Positions 8,177 through 17,167 of a stretch of DNA of 64,000 nucleotides are shown here, piece after piece. Every line of letters starts with the position of its first letter. Within the stretch, counting starts at the first letter, position 1. Both the position numbers and the translations under genes were made by a program. The notes beneath the pieces are model-generated. The model searched no databases and had not been told where the DNA came from. It was given only the letters and a program-made list of their open reading frames with translations. Source of the stretch: Rhizobacter sp. AJA081-3 (GTDB taxonomy: Bacteria; Pseudomonadota; Gammaproteobacteria; Burkholderiales; Burkholderiaceae_C); contig NZ_CP059067.1 in NCBI RefSeq assembly GCF_017795745.1, forward strand, positions 992,001 to 1,056,000, given 5' to 3'.

Positions 8177-9163
8177 TCAGAGGGTGACGCGGATGCTCTT
8201 CACCAGCGGTTGCAGCGCGGCGACCTGCTCGCGCACGAAGCCGGTGAAGGCCGCGGGGGTGCCCGGCGTCTCGGTGACGCCGAGCTCGAGCAGACGCTTC
8301 TTGATGTCGGCCTGCGCCAGCACCTCGTTCACGGCCGTGTTCAGGCGCGCCACCACGTCAGCCGGCAGCTTGGCCGGGCCGGTGAGGCCGAAGAAGTTGT
8401 CGAGCACCAGCTTGCGCTGGCCGAACTCGAGCACGCTGGGCACGTCGGGCACCAGCGGCGAGCGCTGCGCCGAGGTCACGGCCAGCGGGCGCAGCTGGCC
8501 GCTCTTGAAGTAGGGCACGTAGGCGGTGACGACGTCGATGCCCACCGGGATCAGCCCGGCGATCAGGTCGGTGGTCATCGGCGCACCGCCGCGGTAGGGC
8601 ACGTGGCTCATCTTCACGCCCAGGGTGCGCACCATCAGCTCGCCCCAGATGTGGCCGATCGAGGCCGGCCCGCCGGAGCCGAACTGCAGGTTGCCGGCCT
8701 TGCGCGCGGTGTTCTCCAGGTCGACGATGGTGTTGATGCCGGCCGCCGGGTTGGCCATCACCACGCAGGGCGCCGAGCCGATCGAGGCGATGTGGGTGAA
8801 GTCGGCGATCGGGTCGTAGGGCTGCTTCTCCAGCGCGAACGGGCCGATCGAGATCGGCGTGGAGTTCGACAGCATCAGCGTGTGGCCGTCCGCCGCGGCG
8901 CGCGCCACCGCGGTGCCGCCGATGCTGCCGCCGGCGCCGGGCTTGTTGTCGATGATCACGGCCTGGCCGAGCTTCTTGCCGAGTTGCTCGCCGATGACGC
9001 GCGCGACGATGTCGCTGGCGCCGCCGGCCGCGAAGGTCACCACGATGGTGATCGCCTTCTCCGGGTAGGCGGCCCGCGCGGGCAGGGCGAGCGCCGCAGC
9101 GCCGCCGGCGGCCAGGCGCAGGCAGTCGCGGCGCGACGGGGAATGCATTGTGCGGTCGGTCAT
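8177..9163 (-). CDS. Bug/TctC family periplasmic binding protein with twin-arginine signal
   Basis: 328-residue tripartite-tricarboxylate-transporter-type binding protein. The leader contains SRRDCLRLAAGG, a twin-arginine-like motif, then LPARAAYPEKAITIVV; the mature N-terminus matches the Bug signature (VTFAAGGASDIVAR). Bug proteins bind small carboxylates or amides. No TctA/TctB membrane partners are encoded in the window, as is usual for the large Bug family in Burkholderiales. The start is supported by a TGGAGAC ribosome-binding site. Being within the ureide operon suggests a ureide or related acid as ligand, which is inference. Confidence 0.9.
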   Translation of the reverse strand: MTDRTMHSPSRRDCLRLAAGGAAALALPARAAYPEKAITIVVTFAAGGASDIVARVIGEQLGKKLGQAVIIDNKPGAGGSIGGTAVARAAADGHTLMLSNSTPISIGPFALEKQPYDPIADFTHIASIGSAPCVVMANPAAGINTIVDLENTARKAGNLQFGSGGPASIGHIWGELMVRTLGVKMSHVPYRGGAPMTTDLIAGLIPVGIDVVTAYVPYFKSGQLRPLAVTSAQRSPLVPDVPSVLEFGQRKLVLDNFFGLTGPAKLPADVVARLNTAVNEVLAQADIKKRLLELGVTETPGTPAAFTGFVREQVAALQPLVKSIRVTL

Positions 9164-9210
9164 GGCTGTCTCCAGTCGAGTGCAGGTCGGGAGGCCGGGC
9201 GACGCAAGCT

Positions 9211-10188
9211 TCAGGCCCGCGGCTGGTAGGGGTGCACCTGCTTCCAGTGGCGCGCCACGTCGATGCGCCGGCACACCCAGACCTTGTCGTGCGCGCCGAT
9301 GTGGTCGAGGAAGCGCTGCAGCGAGCCGATGCGCCCGGGCTTGCCGAGCAGCCGGCAGTGCATGCCGATGGACATCATCTTCGGCCGGTCCAGGCCCGCC
9401 GGGTCGCCCTCGGCATACAGCGCGTCGAAGCTGTCGCGCAGGTAGGTGAAGAAGTGGTCCCCGGTGTTGAAGCCCTGCGCCTGCACGAAGCGCATGTCGT
9501 TGGTGTCCAGCGAGTAGGGCACGACGAGGTGCGGCGCCGTGCTGCCGTCGGTCTTCGTCACCTCGGTCCAGAAGGGCAGGTCGTCACCGTAGTAGTCGCT
9601 GTCGTACTCGTAGCCGCCCTGGTCGACGACGAGGCGGCGCGTGTTCGGGCTGTCGCGGCCGGTGTACCAGCCGGCCGGCCAGGCGCCGCCGGTCAGGTCT
9701 TTCAGCACGCGCGTGCCGATGTCGATGTGGCGGCGCTCGGTCGCCTCGGGGAGGTTCTGGTAGTGGATCCAGCGCAGGCCGTGGTTGGCGATCTCGTAGC
9801 CGTTCTTCATGAACACTTCGAGCAGCTCGGGGTAGCGCTGCAGCGCCATGCCCACGCCGAAGATCGTCATCGGCAGGCCGCGCTGCTCGAACTCGCGCAG
9901 GATGCGCCACACGCCGGCGCGAGAGCCGTACTCGTACATCGACTCCATGGTCATGTGGCGGTTCTCGTAGGCCTGTGCGGTGACGAGTTCGGAGAGGAAG
10001 GTCTCCGAGGTCGGGTCGCCGTGCAGCGGGTTGTTCTCGCCGCCTTCCTCGTAGTTGAGGACGAACTGCACCGCGATGCGCGCGCCGTTCGGCCAGCGGG
10101 CATGCGGCACGTCGCGGCCGTGGCCGCGCATGTCGCGCGGGTAGCCGGTGGTGGAGGTGAGTTCGCGCGAGTCCGTGGGGGTGCTCAT
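9211..10188 (-). CDS. puuE: allantoinase PuuE (polysaccharide deacetylase-like)
   Basis: 325-residue cytoplasmic enzyme that opens allantoin to allantoate. It is the metal-independent PuuE type, unrelated to the amidohydrolase allantoinase AllB. The family opening TGYPRDMRGHGRDVP and the segments FVLNYEEGGENN, NHGLRWIHYQNLP and STGRDSPNTR-like GWYTGRDSPNTR are all found. It lies between the GntR gene and the Bug-protein gene in the same direction. It supplies the substrate for the AllC half of the fused enzyme two genes downstream. Length and motif order are normal for the family. Confidence 0.95.
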   Translation of the reverse strand: MSTPTDSRELTSTTGYPRDMRGHGRDVPHARWPNGARIAVQFVLNYEEGGENNPLHGDPTSETFLSELVTAQAYENRHMTMESMYEYGSRAGVWRILREFEQRGLPMTIFGVGMALQRYPELLEVFMKNGYEIANHGLRWIHYQNLPEATERRHIDIGTRVLKDLTGGAWPAGWYTGRDSPNTRRLVVDQGGYEYDSDYYGDDLPFWTEVTKTDGSTAPHLVVPYSLDTNDMRFVQAQGFNTGDHFFTYLRDSFDALYAEGDPAGLDRPKMMSIGMHCRLLGKPGRIGSLQRFLDHIGAHDKVWVCRRIDVARHWKQVHPYQPRA

Positions 10189-10214
10189 GGGCGTGCGGTG
10201 TCGGTGAGGTGGAT

Positions 10215-10961
10215 TCAGTTGCGCGGCATCAGTGCCGCGGCGAGGTCGGGAACGCGGGGGTCGAGCTGCAGGTTGCGCTCGACGTTGTGCAGGTGATCTT
10301 CCATCAGCCGCACGGCGGCCTTGGCGTCGCGGCGGGTCAGCGCGTCGACGATGGCGACGTGCTCGTCGAAGGAATGTTCGGCCGAGTGCGAGGACTGGTA
10401 CATCAGCGCGATCAGCGAGGAGCGTGTCACCAGGTCCGACAGCAGCTCGGCCAGCACCTGGTTGCCCAACATGGTGGCGATGACGACGTGGAAGTCGGCG
10501 AGCAGCCGCGTGCGGCCCGACACGTCGGTGCGCTGCACGGCGGCCTGTTCGTCGCGCAGGTGGGTGCGCAATTCGGCGAGCTGCGCGTCGCTGAGCTCGG
10601 CGGCGGCGCGGCGGATCATGGCCGACTCGAGCATGTTTCGCACCTCGAAGACCTGGCGCGCCTCCTCGATGCTCGGCTCGGCCACGCGCGCACCGCGCGC
10701 CGGCTCGAGCGTGACCAGCTTGTCGCGGCTGAGCTGGTTGAGCGCCTGGCGCACCAGCGTGCGCGAGACCTTGAAGATGTCGGCGATCTTCTGCTCGGCC
10801 AGCTTGGTGCCCGGCATCAGGCGGCGCTCGACGATGGCCGTGGTGATCGATTCGACGATGCGCTGCGTGCTGCTCGGGCTCGTTTCGCCCGCGCTGGCGC
10901 GCACCTTGCTGGTACGCGGTGCGGGACGGACGACCTGCAGGGGCGGGGGCTGGCGAGACAT
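10215..10961 (-). CDS. GntR (FadR subfamily) transcriptional regulator of purine catabolism
   Basis: 248-residue regulator. Residues about 30-100 form the GntR winged helix ([31 protein letters not shown]) and the rest is an FCD effector domain ([13 protein letters not shown]). The ATG at 10961 was preferred over one at 11009. The longer form would place a perfect 14-bp palindrome (10986-10999) inside the coding region, whereas the shorter form leaves it in the promoter. It is divergent from uraH and leads the puuE-uraD/allC operon, so it probably controls both sides in response to a purine or ureide metabolite. Confidence 0.88.
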   Translation of the reverse strand: MSRQPPPLQVVRPAPRTSKVRASAGETSPSSTQRIVESITTAIVERRLMPGTKLAEQKIADIFKVSRTLVRQALNQLSRDKLVTLEPARGARVAEPSIEEARQVFEVRNMLESAMIRRAAAELSDAQLAELRTHLRDEQAAVQRTDVSGRTRLLADFHVVIATMLGNQVLAELLSDLVTRSSLIALMYQSSHSAEHSFDEHVAIVDALTRRDAKAAVRLMEDHLHNVERNLQLDPRVPDLAAALMPRN

Positions 10962-10985
10962 GGATCGGGCTTGATTTGCTGATGG

Positions 10986-10999
10986 AAGTGTATACACTT
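10986..10999. promoter_or_regulatory. perfect palindrome, putative GntR operator
   Basis: The 14-bp sequence AAGTGTATACACTT reads identically on both strands. It lies between the divergent GntR gene (start 10961) and uraH (start 11060), where it could control both promoters. The core GTGTATACA recurs in front of puuD at 11469-11477. Palindromes of this size are usual for dimeric GntR proteins; binding by the adjacent regulator is inferred. Confidence 0.6.
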
Positions 11000-11059
11000 T
11001 TGCCGACACTTCAAGCGCCGTCTGCGACCGCCTCGCCGGCCACTCACCGAAAGGATTCC

Positions 11060-11416
11060 ATGGGCAAGCTGACCACCCACGTGCTCGACACCGCCAACGG
11101 CTGCCCGGCAGCGGGCATGGCCGTGCGGCTGTACCGCCTGGCGGGCGACGGCAGCGCCACTGAACTGAAACGCATCGTGCTCAACCACGACGGCCGCGCC
11201 GATGCGCCGCTGCTGCAGGACGAGGCGTTCCAGCCCGGGCTCTACCGGCTGGTGTTCGGTGTGGCGGCGTACTTTCGCGCACGCGGCGCGGCGCTGGCCG
11301 AGCCGCCTTTCCTGGACGAAGTGCCGCTGGACTTCGGCCTCTCGGCCGTGGGCCAGCACTACCACGTGCCGCTGCTCGCCAGCCCCTGGGCCTACTCCAC
11401 CTACCGCGGCAGCTGA
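11060..11416 (+). CDS. uraH: 5-hydroxyisourate hydrolase (transthyretin-like)
   Basis: 118-residue enzyme that hydrolyses 5-hydroxyisourate to OHCU, the step between urate oxidase (PuuD) and the UraD domain. It begins [17 protein letters not shown], contains the catalytic His and Arg strands (VLNHDGRAD) and ends with the diagnostic C-terminal YRGS. The ATG follows an AAAGGA ribosome-binding site by a normal spacing. It is divergent from the GntR gene and followed by puuD after a 192-base gap that carries a second operator-like site. Confidence 0.96.
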   Translation: MGKLTTHVLDTANGCPAAGMAVRLYRLAGDGSATELKRIVLNHDGRADAPLLQDEAFQPGLYRLVFGVAAYFRARGAALAEPPFLDEVPLDFGLSAVGQHYHVPLLASPWAYSTYRGS

Positions 11417-11469
11417 CGCGCCGGGAGGGCTGGAGCGCGGGTAATTCCGGATCGTCCGGGATGCATCCG

Positions 11470-11477
11470 TGTATACA
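11470..11477. promoter_or_regulatory. second TGTATACA palindrome, upstream of puuD
   Basis: TGTATACA, preceded by G as in the site at 10986-10999, lies 54 bases after the uraH stop and about 130 bases before the puuD start. Sharing nine consecutive bases with the GntR/uraH intergenic palindrome suggests that the same regulator acts on a separate puuD promoter. The TATACA could also serve as a -10 element, but no convincing -35 was seen. Confidence 0.5.
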
Positions 11478-11608
11478 GTTGAGATGCGTCGCCGCGGAGC
11501 CCGGCCCCCAGCCGGTCGCGACCTTCCCGCCTCACAGAGCCCGCTGTGGTGAGGTTGCACACAGGCCCGTTTCTTGCGCGCGCCGGTGTCCGAAGGGAGT
11601 GGTGACGC

Positions 11609-12805
11609 ATGGACGCGTACGTTCTGGACTGGGTCAACCTGCTGCTGCGCTGGGCCCACGTCATCGTGGCGATCGCCTGGATCGGCTCGTCGTTCTATTT
11701 CGTCTTCCTCGACAGCAGCCTCACGAAGCCGGCCGACCCGGAGCTCAAGGCCAAGGGTGTCGACGGCGAGCTGTGGGCGGTGCACGGCGGCGGCTTCTAC
11801 CACCCGCAGAAGTACATGGTGGCGCCCAAGTCGATCCCGGAGAACCTGCACTGGTTCTACTGGGAGAGCTACTCCACCTGGCTGACCGGTTTCGCGCTGT
11901 TCACGGTGCTCTACCTCTATCAGGCCGGCACCTTCCTGATCGACAAGAACGTGCATGCCTGGTCGCCGGCCGCCGCCATCGCCGCGGCACTGGGCTTCCT
12001 GGTGGTGTTCTGGATCGTCTACGACGGCATCTGCCGACTCTTCGGCCAGCGCGAGGGCGGTGACCGCATCGTCGGCATCGGCGTGACGGTTGCCGTGGTG
12101 GTCGCGTCGTGGCTGGCCTGCCAGTTCTTTGCTGGCCGCGCCGCCTTCCTGCTGGTGGGAGCGATGATGGCCACGTCGATGAGCGCCAACGTGTTCTTCT
12201 GGATCATTCCGGGGCAGCGCACCGTGATCGCGCAGATGAAGGCCGGCCAGCCCGTCGACCCGGTGCACGGCCAGCGCGCCAAGCAGCGCAGCGTGCACAA
12301 CACCTACTTCACGCTGCCGGTGCTGATCGCGATGCTCAGCAACCACTACGGCTTCCTCTACGGGGCGGCACACAACTGGCTGGTGCTGGTGCTGATCATG
12401 CTGGCCGGCGCGCTGATCCGCCACTCCTTCGTGGCGCGCCACAAGGCGCTGGTGCAGGGCCAGCCGGTGCCCTGGCTCTACGCCGGCGTGGGCACGGCGG
12501 TGATTGTCGGCCTGGCCGTCTGGCTGGCGCCCGCGCCGCTGCCCAAGGCCGCCGCAGCGGCGCCGGTGAGTTTCGCGCAGGTGCAGGCGGTGATCGCGCA
12601 GCGCTGCGCGATGTGCCACAACGAGCAGGTCATCAGCAAGAACATCCAGCTGCACACGCCCGAGCTGATCGCGAAGAACGCGCAGGCGTTGTACCAGCAG
12701 GCCGTGGTGCTCAAGGCCATGCCGATGAACAACGCCACCCAGATCACCGACGCCGAACGTGCCCTGCTCGGGCGCTGGTTCGAGGCCGGTGCACCCCTGA
12801 ACTGA
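11609..12805 (+). CDS. puuD: membrane urate oxidase PuuD with C-terminal cytochrome c domain
   Basis: 398-residue inner-membrane protein that oxidises urate to 5-hydroxyisourate and passes electrons to the respiratory chain instead of to O2 directly. Residues 1-310 carry about eight hydrophobic segments of the urate oxidase N-terminal family (WAHVIVAIAWIGSSFYF, LHWFYWESYSTW, HNTYFTLPV). A proline/alanine linker leads to a haem c motif CAMCH at 333-337 with a later Met (KAMPMNN) as possible axial ligand. The start follows GAAGGGAG. Porin, permease and 8-oxoguanine deaminase genes follow in the same direction. Confidence 0.95.
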   Translation: MDAYVLDWVNLLLRWAHVIVAIAWIGSSFYFVFLDSSLTKPADPELKAKGVDGELWAVHGGGFYHPQKYMVAPKSIPENLHWFYWESYSTWLTGFALFTVLYLYQAGTFLIDKNVHAWSPAAAIAAALGFLVVFWIVYDGICRLFGQREGGDRIVGIGVTVAVVVASWLACQFFAGRAAFLLVGAMMATSMSANVFFWIIPGQRTVIAQMKAGQPVDPVHGQRAKQRSVHNTYFTLPVLIAMLSNHYGFLYGAAHNWLVLVLIMLAGALIRHSFVARHKALVQGQPVPWLYAGVGTAVIVGLAVWLAPAPLPKAAAAAPVSFAQVQAVIAQRCAMCHNEQVISKNIQLHTPELIAKNAQALYQQAVVLKAMPMNNATQITDAERALLGRWFEAGAPLN

Positions 12806-12844
12806 CACCAAGAAACGTTCGACAACCCGAGGAGGAAAACCGCC

Positions 12845-13843
12845 ATGAATCGTTCTTCAGCTTTGCGCAGTGCCCTGGTCGCTGCTTCGGTCGCGTGCGC
12901 CTTGCCGGGCACGGCGATGGCCCAATCCAGCGTCACGCTGTCCGGTCTGCTCGACATCAGCGCCGGCCAGTCGAAGGCGGCCGGCAGCAGCAACAAGGTC
13001 TGGGGCGTGGACAACGGCCAGATGACCACCAGCTGGTTCGGCGCCAGCGGCAGCGAGGATCTCGGCGGTGGACTGTCCGCGCTGTTCACGCTGCAGTCCT
13101 TCATGCGCGCTGACACGGGCGCCTCCGGCCGTTTCGGCGCCGACACCTTCTGGGCCCGCAACGCCTTCGTGGGCCTGGCCAGCAACTCCCTGGGCAAGGT
13201 CACGATCGGCCGCAACACCACGCCGTTCTTCGTCACCACCCTGTCGTTCAATCCCTTCGGCGACTCGTTCGGCTACTCGCCCAGCATCCGCCACTACTTC
13301 ACCAGCGGCACGCTGACGGGCGATTCGGGCTGGAGCGACTCGGTGCTCTACACCAGCCCGAAGCTCGGTGGCGCGACGCTGCAGCTCTTCATGGCGGCGG
13401 GCGAGGCGGGCAGCAACGGGCGCAATCACGGCGTCAACCTGCGCTGGGGCGCCGGCGCCTTCGACTCCGCCTTCTCATGGCAGGACGTCAAGAAGGACGG
13501 CGCAACGCCCGTGGCCGACACCAAGAGCTGGCAGGCGGCGGCGAGCTACGACTTCGGCGTGGCCCGGCTGTTCGGCCAGTTCGGCAACGTGGCCAACAAG
13601 ACGAGCGGCAATGAGTACGACATCGCCGGCCTGGGTGCGAGCGTGCCGGTGGGCAACGGCAAGATCCTGGCGCAATGGGGACAGATCAAGCCCGAGACCG
13701 GCGCCAAGCGCAAGACCTTCTCGGCTGGCTATGACTACTTCCTGTCCAAGCGCACCGACCTGTACGCGGTGGCCATGAACGACAAGATCGATGGCCAGAG
13801 CAACGGCAGCGCGTTCTCGGTCGGCATCCGCCACCGCTACTGA
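12845..13843 (+). CDS. general porin (Gram-negative porin, Burkholderia type)
   Basis: 332-residue outer-membrane beta-barrel. A signal peptide of about 26 residues ends in GTAMA, followed by QSSVTLSGLLDIS, the typical first strand of neisserial/Burkholderia-type trimeric porins. It has repeated amphipathic strands and the usual C-terminal aromatic strand ending HRY. A GGAGGAAA ribosome-binding site precedes the start. Placed between puuD and a purine permease, it probably admits purines or ureides through the outer membrane; porins of this family are not very selective, so the ligand is inference. Confidence 0.92.
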   Translation: MNRSSALRSALVAASVACALPGTAMAQSSVTLSGLLDISAGQSKAAGSSNKVWGVDNGQMTTSWFGASGSEDLGGGLSALFTLQSFMRADTGASGRFGADTFWARNAFVGLASNSLGKVTIGRNTTPFFVTTLSFNPFGDSFGYSPSIRHYFTSGTLTGDSGWSDSVLYTSPKLGGATLQLFMAAGEAGSNGRNHGVNLRWGAGAFDSAFSWQDVKKDGATPVADTKSWQAAASYDFGVARLFGQFGNVANKTSGNEYDIAGLGASVPVGNGKILAQWGQIKPETGAKRKTFSAGYDYFLSKRTDLYAVAMNDKIDGQSNGSAFSVGIRHRY

Positions 13844-13897
13844 AGCACGGCGGCCGGCGCGCAGGCAGACCCCACAAAACCACACGAGGAGACAAGC

Positions 13898-15373
13898 ATG
13901 AGCGACACCACCGTCCACCCCGTCGACGAGAAACTCCCCGCGCCGCGCCTCGCGGCGCTCGGCCTGCAGCACGTGCTCGTGATGTACGCCGGCGCCATCG
14001 CCGTGCCGCTGATCGTCGGCCGTGCGCTCAAGCTCACGCCCGAACAGGTGGCGCTGCTGATCTCGGCCGACCTGTTCTGCTGCGGCCTGGTCACGCTGAT
14101 CCAGTCGCTCGGCTTCACGCGCTGGTTCGGCATCAAGCTGCCGGTGATGATGGGCGTGACCTTCGCGGCCGTCGGCCCGATGGTGGCCTTCGCCAACGCG
14201 ATGCCCGGCGTCGACGGGGCGCGCGCGATCTTCGGCGCGATCATCGGCGCGGGCATCGTCTCGATGCTGATCGCGCCGGTGGTCAGCAAGCTGCTGCGCT
14301 TCTTCCCGCCGGTGGTGACCGGCACCATCATCGCGATCATCGGCATCAGCCTGATGCGTGTCGGCGTGGGCTGGGCGATGGGCGGGCCGGCGCCGCTCGC
14401 GCAGAGCGTCGACGTGCCCAAGCTGGTGGCCATGGTCGACGCCGCCAAGGCCACGGCACAGGCGGCCAGCGCGCCGATCAAGCTCGCCGGCCCGGTGCCG
14501 ATGGTCGACAACCCGAACTACGGGTCACTCGAGAACATGGCCATCGCGGCGGCCGTGCTCGTCTTCATCCTGCTGCTGGTGAAGTACGCGAAAGGCTTCG
14601 TCGCCAACATCTCGGTGCTGCTGGGCATCGTGGCCGGCTGCGCGGTGGCCATCGCGATGGGCAAGATGAACTTCGACAAGGTCGGCAAGGCGCACTGGTT
14701 CGACGTGGTCACGCCCTTCGCCTTCGGCTTGCCGACCTTCGACATCGTGATGATCCTGACCATGACGCTGGTGATGATCGTGGTGATGATCGAGTCGACC
14801 GGCATGTTCCTTGCGCTGTCGGACATCACCGGCAAGAAGATCGACCAGCCCGCGCTCGCCGCGGGCCTGCGCACCGATGGCCTGGGCACGCTGATCGGCG
14901 GCCTGTTCAACACCTTCCCGTACACCAGCTTCTCGCAGAACGTCGGCCTGGTCAGCGTCACGGGCGTGAAGAGCCGCTGGGTGTGCGTGGCCGGGGGCAT
15001 CATCATGATCGTGCTGGGCATGCTGCCGAAGATGGCCGCCTTCGTCGAATCGATCCCGCAGTTCGTGCTCGGCGGTGCGGGGCTGGTGATGTTCGGCATG
15101 GTCGCGGCCACCGGCATCCGCATCCTCTCGACGGTGGACTACAAGGGCAACCGCCACAACCTGTACATCGTCGCGCTGTCGATCGGCTTCGGCCTGATCC
15201 CGCTGGTGGCGCCGCGCTGGACGCAGCAGATGGCGCATGGCCTGCACCCGCTGCTGGAGTCGGGCATCCTGCTGACTGCGGTGGCGGCGGTGGTGCTGAA
15301 CGTGTTCTTCAATGGCGCGAAGGAAGACACGGCAGGCGCCATCGAAGCGGCCAAGACCGCCGAGGCGCACTGA
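13898..15373 (+). CDS. NCS2 xanthine/uracil permease
   Basis: 491-residue inner-membrane proton symporter for purine or pyrimidine bases, with about 12-14 hydrophobic segments. The NCS2 signature is clear in SFSQNVGLVSVTGVKSR (Q-N-x-G-x4-T-G), and LGLQHVLVMYAGAIAVPLIVG is the family's first transmembrane region. The neighbours (PuuD, 8-oxoguanine deaminase) point to urate or xanthine rather than uracil. The start has a GAGGAGA ribosome-binding site. The deaminase gene begins 5 bases after the stop. Confidence 0.95.
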   Translation: MSDTTVHPVDEKLPAPRLAALGLQHVLVMYAGAIAVPLIVGRALKLTPEQVALLISADLFCCGLVTLIQSLGFTRWFGIKLPVMMGVTFAAVGPMVAFANAMPGVDGARAIFGAIIGAGIVSMLIAPVVSKLLRFFPPVVTGTIIAIIGISLMRVGVGWAMGGPAPLAQSVDVPKLVAMVDAAKATAQAASAPIKLAGPVPMVDNPNYGSLENMAIAAAVLVFILLLVKYAKGFVANISVLLGIVAGCAVAIAMGKMNFDKVGKAHWFDVVTPFAFGLPTFDIVMILTMTLVMIVVMIESTGMFLALSDITGKKIDQPALAAGLRTDGLGTLIGGLFNTFPYTSFSQNVGLVSVTGVKSRWVCVAGGIIMIVLGMLPKMAAFVESIPQFVLGGAGLVMFGMVAATGIRILSTVDYKGNRHNLYIVALSIGFGLIPLVAPRWTQQMAHGLHPLLESGILLTAVAAVVLNVFFNGAKEDTAGAIEAAKTAEAH

Positions 15374-15378
15374 GCCTG

Positions 15379-16743
15379 ATGGCAACGCTGCTGATCCGCC
15401 ATGCCGCGCTGCTCGTCACCATGGACGACGCGCGGCGCGAGATCGCCGACGGCAGCCTGTTCGCGCGCGATGGCGTGATCGAGGCCGTGGGGCCGAGCGG
15501 TGCGCTGCCCACCACGGCCGACGAGGTGATCGATGCGCGCGGCCAGATCGTCATCCCGGGGCTGGTGAACACGCATCACCACATGTATCAGACGCTGACG
15601 CGGGTGATCCGCCCGGCGCAGGACTGCGAGCTGTTCGAGTGGCTGCGCACGCTGTACCCGATCTGGTCGGGGCTGACCCCGGAAATGGCGTTCGTGTCCA
15701 CGCAGACGGCGATGGCCGAGCTGCTGCTGTCGGGCTGCACGACGAGCAGCGATCACCTCTACATCTACCCCAACGGCGTGCGGCTGGACGACAGCCTCGA
15801 GGCCGCCGCCGAGATCGGCATGCGCTTCCATGCGGCGCGTGGCTCGATGAGCGTGGGCCAGTCGCAGGGCGGCCTGCCGCCGGACCGCGTGGTGGAGCGC
15901 GAAGCCGACATCCTGGCCGACACGCAGCGCGTGATCGAGCGCTGGCACGACCCGAAGCGCTACGCGATGCAGCGCATCGTGGTGGCGCCGTGCTCACCGT
16001 TCTCGGTCAGCCGCGAGCTGATGCGCGATGCGGCGCTGCTGGCGCGCGAGCATGGCGTGTCGCTGCACACGCACCTGGCCGAGAACGACAACGACATCGC
16101 CTACACGCGCGAGAAGTTCGGCTGCACGCCGGCCGAATACGCCGAGCAGCTCGGCTGGCTGGGCCGCGACGTCTGGCATGCGCACTGCGTCAAGCTCGAC
16201 GAGGCCGGCATCGCCATGTTCGCGCGCACGGGCACCGGCGTCGCGCATTGCCCGGGCTCGAACATGCGGCTGGCTTCGGGCATCGCGCCGATCCGCGCCT
16301 TGCGCGATGCCGGCGTGCCGGTGTCGATCGCGGTGGACGGCTCGGCATCGAACGACAGTGGCCACATGCTCGGCGAGGCGCGGCTGGCGCTGCTGCTGCA
16401 GCGTGTGGCGCACGGCCCGGTCAGCGGCCCTTCGGCCATGACGGCGCGCGAGGTGCTCGAGATCGCCACGCGCGGTGGTGCGCAGGTGCTTGGCCGCGAC
16501 GACATCGGTGTGCTCGCGCCGGGCATGGCGGCCGACCTCGCGACCGTCAGGCTCGACGAGATCGGCATGGCGGGTGCGTTGCACGACCCGCTCGCCGCAC
16601 TGTTCTTCTGCCACGTGCCGCGCGTCGCCCACAGCATCGTCAACGGCCGCGTCGTCGTGCGTGACGGGCAACTCGCCACGCTCGACCTGCCTCGCCTGAT
16701 CGAGCGGCACAACGCGCTGGCGGCGCGGTTGGCCGGTCACTGA
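15379..16743 (+). CDS. 8-oxoguanine deaminase (amidohydrolase superfamily)
   Basis: 454-residue metal-dependent deaminase that would convert 8-oxoguanine to urate, feeding directly into PuuD. It has the amidohydrolase set VNTHHHMYQTL, LHTHLAEN, HAHCVKLDE and AVDGSASNDSGHM. The HHHMYQTLTR segment and the length are those of proteins characterised or annotated as 8-oxoguanine deaminase. Related enzymes act on cytosine, guanine or s-triazines. The start is 5 bases after the permease stop, so it is translated from the same transcript. It is the last gene of the puuD operon; 424 bases follow before the next coding end. Confidence 0.87.
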   Translation: MATLLIRHAALLVTMDDARREIADGSLFARDGVIEAVGPSGALPTTADEVIDARGQIVIPGLVNTHHHMYQTLTRVIRPAQDCELFEWLRTLYPIWSGLTPEMAFVSTQTAMAELLLSGCTTSSDHLYIYPNGVRLDDSLEAAAEIGMRFHAARGSMSVGQSQGGLPPDRVVEREADILADTQRVIERWHDPKRYAMQRIVVAPCSPFSVSRELMRDAALLAREHGVSLHTHLAENDNDIAYTREKFGCTPAEYAEQLGWLGRDVWHAHCVKLDEAGIAMFARTGTGVAHCPGSNMRLASGIAPIRALRDAGVPVSIAVDGSASNDSGHMLGEARLALLLQRVAHGPVSGPSAMTAREVLEIATRGGAQVLGRDDIGVLAPGMAADLATVRLDEIGMAGALHDPLAALFFCHVPRVAHSIVNGRVVVRDGQLATLDLPRLIERHNALAARLAGH

Positions 16744-17167
16744 GACGGGACTGCGTCAAGAATCAAGGCGGTGACACGTTCGCAGTGATTGGTTGCGGCC
16801 CTTGAGCGACATTCACGAGTGACCGCTTCATTCGGCGCGCGAGCAGACGGTTCGGGTACGCGCTCTCCGGCCCACGCTCGCGGGCGACCACCGAGGGACG
16901 CAGCGCGCTGCCTCGTCAACACCGCCTGCGGCCTGCTCCCGCCAGGGCGACCGCGAATGGGGCCTGCGATCGCACACCCGAACCACCTGCCCCACAAGCA
17001 CCGAGGACTTCGTGACGGCAGGCCACCGCGGATGCCGGCAGGGCACCGCCGTCGCTCTGCGACCATGCCCGTCGCACGCAAGGCAGACCCACGAAGACCG
17101 CAACGGGCCGCGAGCCGCCGGCCGCTCGCGCCGGGCCCGTGGCTTCGAGCGCGAGTCGCGACGAAGC
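16744..17167. other. 424-base gap between convergent units
   Basis: GC-rich sequence between the 3' ends of the 8-oxoguanine deaminase and the kinase genes. Short frames are present but none resembles a known protein or has a convincing ribosome-binding site. The only structure I could recognise is the long hairpin at 17103-17140. Confidence 0.6.
17103..17140 (-). terminator. hairpin after the kinase gene, possible terminator
   Basis: Two nested arms pair: ACGGGCC (17103-17109) with GGCCCGT (17134-17140), and GCGAGC (17110-17115) with GCTCGC (17124-17129). It lies 28 bases beyond the kinase stop on the minus strand. No U-run follows on that strand, so it is either a weak terminator or an mRNA 3' stabilising hairpin. 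Confidence 0.45.

Noticed and set aside
10962-11009. N-terminal extension of the GntR regulator to an ATG at 11009
   Set aside because: It would put the palindromic operator inside the coding region and is not needed for the GntR domain.
11447-11459. CCGGA-TCG-TCCGG hairpin after uraH as a terminator
   Set aside because: Only 5-bp arms and no T-tract; such hairpins occur by chance in DNA this GC-rich.
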